Positions 11,683 through 23,201 are shown, numbered from the stretch's first letter. The stretch: DNA of 64,000 nucleotides from Cryptomeria japonica (GCF_030272615.1 NC_081410.1:567009152-567073151), one strand, 5' to 3'. Notes: generated from the letters alone by a model not told the origin. Made by a program: numbers and translations.

Positions 11683-13195
11683 GACACCCCCCCAAATTCA
11701 CTCAATCAAAGAACCCCCCCCAAAAGTGATGATTTGGCACTTTATAATTAGTGCGTATATAATGGGCCACTTGCAAAAAATGGCAAAGTGGACTTCTAAT
11801 TACAATTTTACAACTACCTCAATAAGGCCAAAAGAGACTCAAACTGATAATGCAAGAGATCTAACTAAGATCCAAGCAATTTACAAGTACCTAATAGGCC
11901 AAATAAGACCAATTTCTGAAAGTACAATTTTTACTCAAAATCTCTGAAATCTGATCATAGATTATGAAATTAGACAAAAAAAATATGCACTTTCAAAAAA
12001 AAGGGCACCTGAAAAGGAGGTCGTATGAACTCAAACGAGGCCTTTGAAGTTGCAGAATTGAGGATTGGATAGGTACAGCTGAGAGAATCCAAAAATTCTG
12101 AAAAACCTGTGCACCAAAATTAGAAAATAACCACACCACTACGAAGATCATGAAAGTTTAGCCCATTTCAAAAAAAATTGCACCAAAAAAGGAGCAAAAA
12201 TGAGCAAGTTATGGCCTTTCAAAGTTGGACTGCAAAACTGAAAAGCTCAATGGAGAGGGGGTCAAAAAATTTCAAAAAGCTGCTGATGTGGTGTTGACGT
12301 CAGTAGTTTACTATCTTAAATTTGACGGTCGTTTGACCGTCATGCAAACTTCGCCTCCCTGCTGACTGGGCATCCGTACCATACGGAGAGGCTGACTGGG
12401 CGCGGTGACTGTGCAGCTGACTGGGCTACCATACCATACAGACTGCTAACTGGGCTGTCTGCATCAGCTCTGCATGGCGGATGATGTGGCAGATGACTGG
12501 ATGTACGGTTTTGACCACAGGCCAGTGGCCGCCTGCCACGTGGTGGGCGCGGGTCCGTCGGTTTAGTGGTTGCCGGAGGGATGGTGACCGGTGGGCTGGG
12601 AGCCAAGGGAAGCCAGCGGCGGGAGTGAGGTGGCTAGTGGGAGAATGAGGCAGCTGGCGGATGGTCTGGGTAGCCGGCGGCGGGAGACCTGGGCGTCGGC
12701 TAAGGGAGACCTGGGCGGCGACGGGTACACATCGACGCAGGAGGTACACGGTAGCAGCGGCGGGGGGAATTCTGGGCGCTACAGGAGGTGTACGGCAGCA
12801 ACGGCGACAGCGCAGGTACAACTTGCAACACGCAGGTACAAAGGGCATGGGGGGGGGTCTGCGGACCCCCCAAAAATATATATATATTTTTTTTTTTTTT
12901 TTATTTTTTTTTTTATTTGATTTTTTTTTATCGCCCTTTTTGATTTTTCGAATTTTTTTTTTTCGGAAAAATAATAAAAAAAATTTCGAAATCCGTACAA
13001 TGATAGCCAAAATGGGGAAAAAAAATTTCTCACCAAAATAGGTCGACTTTATAGTCGAAATTTATGGAAACGGCCTCCCGGATTTAACGGTGATGTCCAA
13101 ATCGTTGTACAACGCCCCCCAAAAATGAAGATCCCCAAATCCAAAAATAGAAGCCTCCAAAGTGTCTCCAAAAAACTAATCACTGAAGCCCAATA
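11683..13195 (-). other. Leader of copia element A with GC-rich island and T-tract
   Basis: The untranslated leader between primer site and gag is about 1.5 kb. Its part at 12340-12870 is strikingly GC-rich against the AT-rich surroundings and holds repeated gactgggc words. At 12852-12871 there is a perfect 8-bp stem (ggggggtc/gacccccc) with a 4-base loop. Next to it, 12877-12990 is nearly pure A/T with long T runs. Open frames here on both strands are low-complexity and have no family support. Confidence 0.6.
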
Positions 13196-13207
13196 GGTCT
13201 GATACCA
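13196..13207 (-). promoter_or_regulatory. Primer binding site, initiator-Met tRNA (element A)
   Basis: In element sense the 5' LTR is followed at once by TGGTATCAGACC. This matches the usual copia site TGGTATCAGAGC except at one base, and it is complementary to the 3' end of initiator Met tRNA. Confidence 0.9.
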
Positions 13208-13656
13208 TGTAGGATTTTGCCAAGATTAAGGGCACAATGAAAAGTATAAAAAGAGACAATAGAATGACAAGAACAAACTGTATTCTCATCAATATGCAAA
13301 TGATCAATTGGATTAACCAATACAATGAATATAGGCCTGCTTATATAGGCAAGGCCATATGGATGTACGAGCACACAATTATGACATGTGACTCAATGAG
13401 AAACAAGGGTAGGTAAGAAATACTAGGGGTAGGTAGGAGAAATAATATAATATTCCACAAGAGGTGGATGACCCACCGAATGTGGAGTGTAACAGCAAAA
13501 TAAGACCACAAAAGGTGGAATTTCTCCTACAAGCTCTATCCCTATGTGCACACTTCCCTAAGTGTCTCAAATTCAAACTACGAAGAGATGCATTATCCTA
13601 AGTTAACTTAAGTAAAGTGTAATAATATCCAAAATGAATATTTATTTACACCAACA
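13208..13656 (-). repeat. 5' LTR of copia element A
   Basis: The 449-bp partner of 6889-7337, with TG and CA ends and flanking TSD ATTCT at 13657-13661. On the minus strand a TATATAAG box at 13340-13347 is the likely promoter of the element RNA. Confidence 0.95.
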
Positions 13657-13661
13657 ATTCT

Positions 13662-14459
13662 ATATAAAATAAAATATACATGATAATCATAGAGTTCTAG
13701 CTAAAAATGTAGTATTTCTTGCTATACCGAAAGTTCTAATTATGCTTGTTTAGAGTAGTCATCTGAAACTATCTACAAACTCAGAGAGTCATTCATGAAA
13801 TTACAAAATTACCGTAAGGCCTAGATAATTCTCACTTCAGAAATTTAAATTTCTATATCTTCAAAGGCTATCTATTATTTTCCAGCCTTTTAGGTCGCCT
13901 CCATACGTCAAATTATCCTAACAGTAATACATATTCTACTAAGGCTAAGTAAGAAAATATGTCAACAGATAGGCACAGAAGAACACAAGTTTTATAATTG
14001 TTATTAGAGTGATTTAGCAACTGAGCTATTGGGCAATCCACCATCAATTTAATTGTGGTCCATTTTCAACACTCTCTTAAGAAACACTAGATGCTTGGGC
14101 CCTACCTACAAATTATATGGACAAGCTAAAACTCAAACCTAAAATCCTCTGTTTGTGGCCATCCCATCATCTGTAGGCCATCTCTTTGTGGCCATCCCAT
14201 CGTCTTTAGGCCATGACTTATTTTCAACAAAAATGAATGATGTGTGTAATTATTGTGTTAGAGCATAAGGCCCTATTAGGTAGTTAACTTCTTGCAACTT
14301 TACTTTAGCGATTGCATAATATTTTTTCTATCTAAGTGACCATCAAACAATTGTTATTGATCTGCGAGCACATTTGAAAGATTTTAACTTCTTTGTTGCA
14401 TCCGTGATCTTCGTTATCCAAAATTTATTCGATGATATTATTTTGTCCAATGAGCTTCT
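13662..14459. other. Spacer between copia elements
   Basis: No gene was recognised. A 30-bp direct repeat with two mismatches (tttgtggccatcccatc core) lies at 14152-14181 and 14185-14214. The last five bases, CTTCT, are the left target duplication of the next element. Confidence 0.6.
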
Positions 14460-15147
14460 TGTTAATTATGGGTAGCTTGGATAGCTATTTGTCCTGACCC
14501 AGAAATAGCAGCATTAGGTATGGGTAGTTTGGATAGCTATTCGTCTTGACCCAGAATTTAGAAAATGGTTGTTTTTGTCAGATCCTTTTGTTAGGATAAA
14601 AACAATTGTTATTTAATAGTGGCTCTTTTTAGGTGACACTTCATAGCCAAAATTAGTTATTGGTTATTGAGTTGTCTTAATCTCAGTCGTTGGTTTGAAT
14701 TAATCTCAGCCATTGGTTTTCAAACAGAGTAGTATAAAAAGGGGTCATGGGTCATTTGGAAATGATGAAGTTTGAGAATTATTTGCAGAGTTAGCAAATA
14801 GTCTTGCGGTGTTAGCAAGGGGCATAGTGATAGCGTTGGGGATAGGAGTGCAGGAATATCAACGGGAGAAATTGGAAGCTTGTTGTATTTTTGCCAGTGA
14901 GAGGCAAGGAATTTTGTATCTCTTAATTTGTTGAAGTTAATATATTTCTCATCTGCAGTACTGGTTTTCCCTTTGGGGTTTTTCTAGGGACAATTGTCCA
15001 AAAATATCATGTCATTGTGTTACATATTTCTTTCCGCCTATTTTTATTTGTGAAGTTGTAGTTGTGTTATTTTCCAATATTTGTTGATGAAATAATCTAT
15101 TAAAGATAGGAGGTTAATAATTAGTAACTGCAATAGAATTTTCACAT
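14460..15147 (+). repeat. 5' LTR of copia element B
   Basis: It starts TGTTAATTATGGG and ends TTTTCACA. A TATAAAAA box at 14733-14740 is the likely promoter. The first 100 bases hold an internal tandem duplication of about 36 bp (from 14467 and 14519), shared with the 3' LTR. Confidence 0.95.
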
Positions 15148-15159
15148 GGTATCAGAGCT
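15148..15159 (+). promoter_or_regulatory. Primer binding site, initiator-Met tRNA (element B)
   Basis: TGGTATCAGAGC directly follows the LTR, an exact match to the standard copia primer site. Confidence 0.97.
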
Positions 15160-15262
15160 AAGTTGAGGGTAGAAAAGGTTTAACCTAGGCAAGGAAAGAA
15201 ATTGAAGGGTTATAAAATCTAGATTGACTTATTTAGAATTATTATTTCTTTTATCCCTTGAG

Positions 15263-16059
15263 ATGGCCTCAGCAGGTTTAAGAGATCTGGATAGATTAGA
15301 TGGAGCCTCAAATTTTGGTGTCTTGAAAGCCAGAATTTCTTTATTGCTAGAAGAGAATGGTATCAAGGAATATGTTACTACTGTTGTGACTATACCTACA
15401 GATGCAACACTTCTTGCAGCATATAAGAATGATGATTCCAAAGCGAGGAGGATAATCCTTGACGATGTTAAGGATCACATAGTTCCTCATATCTCAGATT
15501 TGGATAAAGGGAAAGCAATGTGGGACACCATCCTGAATCTGTACCAGAATGCAACCACCAACCGGAAGCTAATTCTTAGAGAAAAGTTGAGGAATACTCG
15601 ATGAACAAGGGAGAAGACATTACATGTTACCTCACCAGGCTTAGACTTGTTCAAGTTATTAATGGACGAGACACCTTACCAAGTTGGGATCGACTTTGGA
15701 GTGATTTCACTCAGGAGGAGCTTAGACTAAGCCTTGTCAATGGAGCCAATAATAAGAGTCAGAAAAGTGAGGTGGAACAGGAAAACGTTGCCCTAGCTGG
15801 TAAAGGGAAAGCAAAGAAGGGATCTAGTAAAGGATCAAATCCACAAGGTGAGAAGAAGAAGAAGGATCTATCTAAGATCAAATGCTTTGGATGTCACGAG
15901 TTTGGCAAATATCTCAGCGATTGCCCACAAAGGAATAAAGATAAGAAGGACAAGAACCAAGTGGCAACTTTAGCAAGTGCAGAGGAGCTCTCTAGTAGAT
16001 TGGAGGATGAGTTTGCACTCATAGCTTGTATGATTAGCTCAACCTTACAAAGTGTCTAG
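15263..16059 (+). pseudogene. Copia gag, frameshifted (element B)
   Basis: Start chosen at the internal Met (MASAGLRDLDRLDGASNFGV), which matches copia gag openings. The open frame can be extended upstream to 15224. The capsid-like part includes KAMWDTILNLYQ. A frame change at about 15595-15604 separates it from the second half, which has a Lys/Ser-rich linker and the zinc knuckle CFGCHEFGKYLSDC, where the zinc-binding His is replaced by Lys. It ends at a TAG (16057-16059) just before protease. Confidence 0.9.
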
Positions 16060-17405
16060 TATATAAATAGTGGGGCGTCATTTCATATGACAAGAGTTAG
16101 AGAGTACTTCTCCAACTACAAGGAGGAGAACACCAAAATCCAGATCTCTATGGGGAACTTGTCCAAACTCAACCCAGTTAGGAAAGGGACTATTCAGTTT
16201 TAGAGGGAGAATGGCTAGATGATTTCCATTCATGATGTATTACATGTTCCAGGTTTAGGTATAAATCTGATTTCCGTATCTGTCCTTCAGGATAAAGGTT
16301 ATAATGTACTCTTTAGAGGGGCTCATGGGTTGATCAAGTATAAGGATTGGAAATCACCCATAGCAATTGGAGTTAGGACTGGTCGACTTTATAGGTTGCA
16401 ATTTGATACTCCTAAGGCATTCCTGAGCAGCAGTAATCCTAGAGATCTTGGAGAGAGCTATGGCATAGGAGAATGGGCCATATACATTATGGAGCACTTA
16501 AATTGCTTCATGAGACTGTGACAGGTGTTCTAGAGGTGATCATAGAGCATGATGATATATGTAAGGGATGTGTGTTGGGGAAGTTTGTAAAAGCATCTTT
16601 TCCAAGAAGTGACACAAGATCTGAGGGTGTCCTTGATCTAGTACATTCAGATGTATGTGGACCTATGTCGACAAAGTCTCTCCGAGGGTATGAGTACTTT
16701 GTTACTTTTATTGATGATTTCTCCAGGAAGACCTTGATATACTTCTTGAAGACCAAGGATGAGGTTTTCAGTTTCTTCCAAGAGTTTAAAGCTCTTGTGG
16801 AGAATTTGGCAGGAAAGAAGATAAAGGTTCTTCGGTCAGACAATGAAGGCGAGTACAAAGGAAATGAGTTCCAAGAGTTCTATACCAAGGAAGGAATCAA
16901 GAGAGAGTGGACTGTTCCTTACAATCCGCAACTGAATGGAGTTGCTAAGAGGAAGAATTGGTCTATATCGGAGGTAGCAAGAGCTATTTTGCATGACTAG
17001 GATACGCCTCGTTATCTATGGGCAGAGGCATGTAGTACAACAGTATACATACAAAATAGAGTTCCACATAAGGTACTGGAGAAGATGACACCAGAGGACG
17101 TATTCACTAGGAAGAAGCCAGATGCCAGTCACTTCAAGATCTTTGGGAGTTTGGCATATTGCCACATTCCTAAGGATACACGTACCAAGTTAGATCAGAT
17201 TGCAGAGAAGGGGTACTTTGTGGGGTACAGTGAAAACTCAAAGGCATATTGGATATTTATTCCAAGGACCAGGAGGATTATAGTCAGGCGCGATGTCAAG
17301 TTCATGGAGGACAAGGCATTTAGAAGGTCCAGAGATTTGCCAGCAGATGATCAGAGTGAGCAACCAACAGAAGCTCTAAGGATAGCTCAATCTAGTCAAG
17401 GGTAG
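16060..17405 (+). pseudogene. Copia protease-integrase with mutated catalytic residues (element B)
   Basis: The protease signature reads YINSGASFHM: the catalytic Asp is Asn (codon at 16066-16068). After LLHVPGL-type sequence and a decayed GAG-pre-integrase region come CKGCVLGK and the integrase core with LVHSDVCGP, VLRSDNEGEY and NGVAKRKN. The third catalytic residue, Glu in the family, is Lys here (codon 16947-16949). A TAG follows ILHD at about 16998, and the C-terminal part continues through VPHKVLEKMTPEDVF to a stop at 17403. Frame changes also occur near 16470-16510. Clearly inactive. Confidence 0.92.
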
Positions 17406-17639
17406 CAAAGCTCAAGTATAGTTACTAGTACAAGCATAGGCTCAGGTAGTGAGAGTTCACGGAGTATGGAGCAACTAGTGCAGCAGGAGATGCATCAAGA
17501 AGACATGGAGGTTGATGTTTCATCCTCTACAGTTGGTAGTAGGAATCATGAGGTTCAGCCAACAGAAAAGAATACTCAGGAGTTAGTGGGTACTCCTAGG
17601 AGTAGTAGACAACAAAAATAACCAGCCAGGTATGATGAA

Positions 17640-18044
17640 TATGTAGCATTAGTTAGTCAGTTGGTAGATAGTGAACCTTCTAGCTATCAGGAGGCTACAC
17701 AACATCAGGTGTGGCAAGATGCAATGGTTGAGGAGTATACCTCAATAATGCAGAACGATGTGTGGGAAGTAGTTCCTAGACCAATAGCTAGGGCTGTGGT
17801 TGGATCACATTGGATCTATAAGATCAAGCATGGTGCAAATGGTAGCATCGAGAAATACAAGGCAAGGTTCATGGCAAAGGGGTTCTCTCAGAAGGAGGGA
17901 ATAGACTATGAGGATACATTTGCTCCAGTGACTAGGTATACTTCTATACGAGCTATAATATTAGTTTCAGCACAAAAGGGATGGCAGATCCATCAAATGG
18001 ATGTCAAGACAACATTCCTAAATGGCGAGTTGAAAGAGGAGGTA
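17640..18044 (+). pseudogene. Copia reverse transcriptase, N-terminal half (element B)
   Basis: Motifs in order are [42 protein letters not shown] and [18 protein letters not shown]. The domain is cut at 18044 by the gypsy insertion and resumes in phase at 34862. The preceding stretch (17406-17640) is the variable linker between integrase and RT, with a stop at 17403. Confidence 0.95.
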
Positions 18045-18212
18045 TGTTACTGCATCATTTATTCCTCATGACAAGAGCGATTCATCCTATAAAATTTCCA
18101 TTCAGAGTCCTTATCTTTCTTGTGACACCCCGGTTCAAGTCCTTAGTATGTTTGTAAATCCTCTTTCAGTCACAAATGTCGAGTTTAAGTAATTAGTTGA
18201 AATCTATTATCA

Positions 18213-18426
18213 AGTTGAACCATCTTGAACCGAGTTCAATAGGTTCTTTAGGTTCCATAGGTTCCTAGGTGTTCAGGGAGGTTTTTCATACTAATATTTT
18301 CTTTAAGTATCTTGCAGTGGCTCTCTAAAATTTTCTTGTTCGGCAATATGTTACTTTATTTCTCTCCGGGTTTTGAACTCATTGAACCAAGTTCAAGAGG
18401 TTCAAACCTGTTCAACATGTTCAATG
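18213..18426. promoter_or_regulatory. GTTCAA/TTGAAC word cluster in U3
   Basis: About ten copies of GTTCAA, TTGAAC or one-base variants occur on both strands within some 210 bp. The cluster is repeated in the 3' LTR at about 30033-30246. The alternation of GAA and TTC blocks resembles a loose heat-shock-element pattern. This is a candidate regulatory region for the U3 ORF, shown only by word density. Confidence 0.35.
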
Positions 18427-19016
18427 AAGCACAAATGGTCAGTAGCTTGGTATAATTAATTTTCTTGGCAAGATTTTCCTTAAGCACGACATACACCTTG
18501 AACTACTTGAATGCCCATGAAGTCTGTTCAGGATGTTCATATGCATACGAAGTTGGTGGGTCCCGCAGGTTTTAATGATTTGATGGTGCATTCATTACCA
18601 AATATGTGGAAGTTGAACCATGTTTTAAGTGACGTCGATTCCTGGCTCTTCGAAGTAAGTAATCATTCCAGGAACTCGCAGTTACTTCAAAAACGCTGCC
18701 ATGCATTCAATGCATGTGTGCAATGTCCAATCCGCAAACTTAACACACTCAGACTAAAAACTTGAATTATTGCATTCAATGTTTCCGTATCATTGCCTTC
18801 ACTAATAAGGTATGAAGGATTATTAGTGCTCCGCATTTGTTCCTTGCTGCTGCATTTTTGTTTTTCCTGGATAGAGTCTTGTTTGCTGCTAGTCGTCGTC
18901 TAGTTGTTCAACTGTGAAGGTGAGTCCTTTTCTTGTTCTCTCCAGTAGTTTTTGCTTGCATTTTCTCTCTCATAGAAAGTTTTGCTGCAACCGGTTTTGG
19001 CTTATTGCTTTGAATT

Positions 19017-22000
19017 ATGAAGTCCACACTACATTTGTTTGGGAATGTTTTTAGCCTAGCATCCACTGAACCCATAGTTAGCGATACCAACCTAAAAGGG
19101 GAAAATCTTGAGGTGTTGAAAGAGAGGGTGTTCAAGGGAATTGACAAATCTTTTGGTGTGGAAATTTTGAGTAGCGGCCTAATAGAAGCGGCAGCTTTTC
19201 CCCCAGCCATTCCTTGCCCACAATTGATTCGAGAATGTATTGCTAGATACGACCCAGTGTCTGAAACCATTAGGAGAGACAATGGTGAAACCCTTCTTGC
19301 CATAAATCATGAAGTAATTTCCTCAGTCTTCAAGATACCTGATTACCAGTTCTCCAACTTTTCCCCTGCTCAGCCAATCACTGAGTTCAATGCAGACAAA
19401 ATCGGACACCGTAACAATGTAGCAAAAATCTGGTTGAAGGTTCCTCAAAGAGGTGGTTCCAGCTTACCTAAGAATCCTAATAATAATCACATGTTGCCTC
19501 ACATTCATGACGTTATGCTTTTTTTGCACCGGGCCAGAGGATTCTATGAAGCTCGACGACTGGATTTATTGCTATGTGCAGTTGGTTTTGGAAGGGAAGC
19601 AATATTTGGATTGGGCTCAATTGATTGCTGATTCAATGAGAGAACAACTGAGTATGGCTAAACAGTTCAAACATAACTTCTTTATGTCTTCGTATCTCTT
19701 GTATTGTTTGGCGTGTGTTAAGGAGTTGGTTGGAATACCGAAATAGCTCATTGAGGAGGATGTTTCTGTATATGAGTTCTATCCCATGCTGCAAAAGGAT
19801 AAGGCCTTACAGGATTTCAGAAGGGTACACAATGCTTTTCTGGGTGACTTGTGTCATGAATTGAAGAATATGAAAGGCAAAAGAATCTCTGAGGATGCAC
19901 AAACATTGATAAAGAGGTTTGGTAGTTTTTATATCCAGTTTCCACACTTCTACTACATAAGGGTAGGCGGCTTTGAAGAGGAGCCCTTCAAGCTCCCTCA
20001 CTTTTGTTCAGATTGCTTTGTTCTGGGGGAGATATGCAAACAACTGACCTCAGTAATCAAAAAGGCACAACCTAGGGATAAATGGGAGGGTCATTTTCCC
20101 ATCTAATTGGGTGTGTTGTCCTACAGTTCGATGTCCGACGCTTTGAGTATTGGAGCAGATCTCAGGAATTTCAATTTTTCCCTATATCCTGAAAGGAAAG
20201 GTTTCGATAATAAGGGTTTTTCTCAAAGTCTTGGTCTAATGCCATACCTCCCAATGCCTCAACTAGAGGATTTCTGGGAAGATTGTACTGATGAACTCAA
20301 GGTGTTCAAAAGGGGAAACATTAGGTTGACATCAGAACAAGTCGTTCCATTGCAGATAAAATTGGATACTAAGGGGCTCGAAGAGGACTATCTAGAGCTA
20401 TTCGAACTAGCATATTTAGCCAATGCAGAAATTGTAATGCCTCCAATTGAATGGGATGAGGAAGAGAAAGATGATATATAGTTAAGGACCAAAGGATTCT
20501 TGGAAAGGACCGCGGTGTGGGTTGCCAATAAGAAAGCAGTGAAATTAGGCGTTAAGTCTAATTCTGTGAGAAGTAATGAGGACCCTCTACGTTCAAAAAA
20601 GCATCTTTCTAACAATGCTTTTATGCCTATTCATGCAGGTAAGGATAGCAAGCCGCCCCAGCTTAGACATAGGTCTAATTCAGCTTTGGATTTCTGTACT
20701 CCTCGGCATACCCAGTCCCGAAGTACCGCTCAAAGAAAGATGGATCAAGCAAAGGATACAGGGGTGAAAGATACGATTCTCGATGCCCGGATATTTAAAG
20801 TTGAAGACTTGGATGGCGATGTTGCTAATTCCCTGGATTCTCATATGATGACTATGGCTATGACGCCACCTTCCAAAGTGATTGAAGGAACAACTAGCTC
20901 CAGTGCAACTCCTAAGTGGTTGACCACCTCAGTGAAGAAAAAGCGGATTTTTCTTCCCGTGACTATTCTGATTTAGGAAATGGTCGTTAAGTAAATAGAT
21001 AAGAGTTTTAAGCCAAAAAGGTTCAAGACTGCCACTCGCTTGGACAATGATGAGGGAACTAGAAAATGGGTTGCTGAAATCGCCTCGTACAAACCCAAGG
21101 ATGAAAACAAGGAGACTAGCCTCGATGATTTCGAGATCACAAAGGTGGAATTGGGAAACATAAGTAGAGACACAGACAATCATTTCTTCCAAGTATCGGC
21201 AAAGAAAATGCTCACTAGATCAGAGAAAGATGGGCAAGAAAAGAGAGAGCTAAAGTGACACATAAATGTTCTGGCCTAGTTCATCGACAGTATTGGTTGC
21301 TTTGGGGCACTCCCAATATCCAAAATAAAAAGTTAATGAGCCAAGTTCAACGGGCCAAGAGTATTGCAGAAGTTGTGGAGAAATGGAATGAGGGAATAAT
21401 CAAGGACGGCGAGAAGTACATCACTGACTCCTGAAGGCTATGCGATGAGATACAGAGTCTTATTGCCGAAGTTCAAAATCAGCTTGTGCCGTGGGAGAAG
21501 GAGGAACACAAATGGCAGAATATCTTGCCCTTGTTTGCCAAAATAAAAGAATATGGAGTTATCAGGTTTTTTACGGAACACTCAATCAAACTAGTAGCGG
21601 ATGAATGCCAGCTCTTTGTGCTAAAGAAAACCATAATGTGGCGAGTGCTTACCTTCAAGTCTGTGATCTCCGACGCTAAGACCTCTATTTACGAGCTCGA
21701 GGATCTCAAGTGTAGTATAGTTAATGGTAACAAGGTGGTTAATCTTGACCATGATTGGCAGCTGGGAATTTACAGGTTGAACACAAAGGATGCAATCAAG
21801 GCTTTCCGGATAAACATGGAGAAAATCAAGGCCAAGGGTAATTTCACCCCAGAAGATATAACAAGGGTGGCTAGGATTGAGTCCATGACATTTATTGGAA
21901 ATGATCAGTTGTTGAAACATGCCTAAAAGATGGTGAAATAGCAGTAGAATAAGGAGGTGGTGAAGGAAAAGCTCAACGCAATGAAAGTACTGAACCAATC

Positions 22001-22076
22001 TATTATTCAAGAACTCACAACTGCGCATGACGCCCACAAAAGCGAAGAGGATGATGATGATGGAAAAGTGACATAA
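19017..22076 (+). pseudogene. U3-encoded accessory protein, 5' LTR copy (broken)
   Basis: The ORF begins MKSTLHLFGNVFSLASTEP and ends with an acidic Asp/Glu tail at the TAA at 22074-22076, about 1020 codons in all. The front (about 360 residues) is helix-rich, with stretches such as RRDNGETLLAINHEVIS, DDWIYCYVQLVLEGKQYLDW and FCSDCFVLGEICKQL. The middle is basic and Ser-rich, and the end (21310-22076) is charged and helical. No gag, protease, RT, RNase H or integrase motif appears. Breaks: an 8-base loss near 19555, stops at 19744, 20104, 20479 and 20974, a TGA at 21256 and a 34-base loss near 21310. The stops at 20104 and 21256 are shared with the 3' copy. Function unknown. Confidence 0.8.
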
Positions 22077-22182
22077 TGCATTGATTCAGGCCTAGTTTCC
22101 TTTATTTTTGTAATTTCTCATGTTTATGCAAAGACTTCGGGACATCTGTCCCAGAATACATCTTGTCAGTTTCATAACTATT

Positions 22183-22235
22183 TTGGGGGAGGTCGAGTTT
22201 TCAAGAAGACCTCCCCTATTCTAAAAGGTATAAAT
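22183..22235 (+). promoter_or_regulatory. PPT-like tract, hairpin and TATA box inside the LTR
   Basis: Just after the ORF comes ttttgggggaggtcgag, a purine tract like a retrotransposon PPT. Its ggggaggtc pairs with gacctcccc 13 bases on. TATAAAT follows at 22229-22235. The matching TATA in the 3' LTR is at 34092-34098. This looks like the core promoter of the element, placing the ORF in U3. Confidence 0.6.
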
Positions 22236-23015
22236 GAAGGAAAGACAGATAGAATAGGGCTTAGTTTTGGTGACCAATTTTTGGTTAGTTTTTGTTTTTC
22301 CCTCTGTTTTTGTGAATTTTCTGTTTTGTAGAAGGAAGAATCAGACTGCTAAATCTGGAATGGAAAAAGATTTATACATGCATTATCATGCCTTCGTTGC
22401 ATAAGAATATATATATACAATGATCATACTATTCTTGGGAGAAGGAAAATCTGTGGGTTTTGAATTTGTGTAGATACATATCTTTGCATATGCTTATCTT
22501 TGCATATGCTTATCTAATCAAATAATAGTAATAATCTTTCCATTGCAAAAAATTCTTCTTCTTCTGGTATTCCTTCCTTTGAATGTTTGTTTTCTTTTAG
22601 AAAAGATTCATGTTTTGAGAACAGATTTGGTTTCTTTAATTTGTTCATTTTTTATTAAACCTGTGGAAATGGTGTACTGAACTTTGATTTAGTTGCTATC
22701 ATCTCTTGTATTTAAAAGATAGGAAAGATTGTTTTCTCCTTTTATGAAACATGTTTGAAATATCAGCCTCTCATCCAAGAATGAAGTAGGCAGCCTTACA
22801 TGCTTTCAAGTTAAAAGCTACTACTCAAATTAAATTAATTAAAATCATTCCTTGAAAAACTTAGATAGGGAGCTGTACCTATGGAAAATTTAGAGGGAAG
22901 TGGTTTATACAACACTTACCCAAATGTTTAGTGAAACACTTGTCCTTAAAACAAGGCGACAGAGTTCAAAATTGATCATTTTAAAAAGGGACAAATCTGT
23001 TCACTAACAGATTTT

Positions 23016-23033
23016 TGGCGACTCTGCTGGGGA
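23016..23033 (+). promoter_or_regulatory. Primer binding site of gypsy element C, probably tRNA-Arg
   Basis: TGGCGACTCTGCTGGGGA lies six bases after the 5' LTR. From memory it is complementary to the 3' end of a plant Arg tRNA (CCCCAGCAGAGTCGCCA), the primer described for Ogre-type elements. The tRNA identity needs a database check. Confidence 0.75.
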
Positions 23034-23201
23034 AAGCAGAGGAAAACCGAACATTCAGTAGACCAGCATGCCATGGACATGAAAAAATTGAACCTATAAT
23101 CAACAAAATTCACAGAGTTTGTTTTGTCAAAGACATAGTTCTATAATTCAAGAGAAACGTTGAGATTGAAATTTGCTTAAAGGAGCTTAGGTTTCCTAAG
23201 G

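Larger units (their letters stand above)
6889..13656 (-). mobile_element. Complete Ty1/copia LTR retrotransposon (element A)
   Basis: The element is 6768 bp on the minus strand. Two 449-bp LTRs begin TGTTGG and end CCTACA in element sense and are flanked by a perfect 5-bp target duplication, ATTCT (6884-6888 and 13657-13661). Next to the 5' LTR is an initiator-Met tRNA primer site, and next to the 3' LTR a G-rich polypurine tract. Internal order is gag, protease, integrase, RT, RNase H, which defines copia. I counted about 13 mismatches between the LTRs by eye (about 3%), so it is the youngest-looking element here, yet its frames already carry stops and at least two frameshifts. Confidence 0.95.
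18045..23009 (+). repeat. 5' LTR of gypsy element C (4965 bp)
   Basis: It aligns with 29864-34856 along its full length. Layout: a 970-bp start with many GTTCAA/TTGAAC words (18213-18426), then the long ORF (19017-22076), a PPT-like tract ttttgggggaggtcgag (about 22183-22199), a TATAAAT box (22229-22235) and about 770 bp of R/U5. A 16-bp tandem duplication (22481-22512) is private to this copy, and 34 bp near 21310 present in the 3' copy are missing. Confidence 0.95.

Noticed and set aside
12426-13041. Overlapping open frames of 85-194 codons on both strands
   Set aside because: They lie in a GC-rich island and a T-rich tract. The products are low-complexity (Arg/Ala or Phe/Lys runs) with no family motif.
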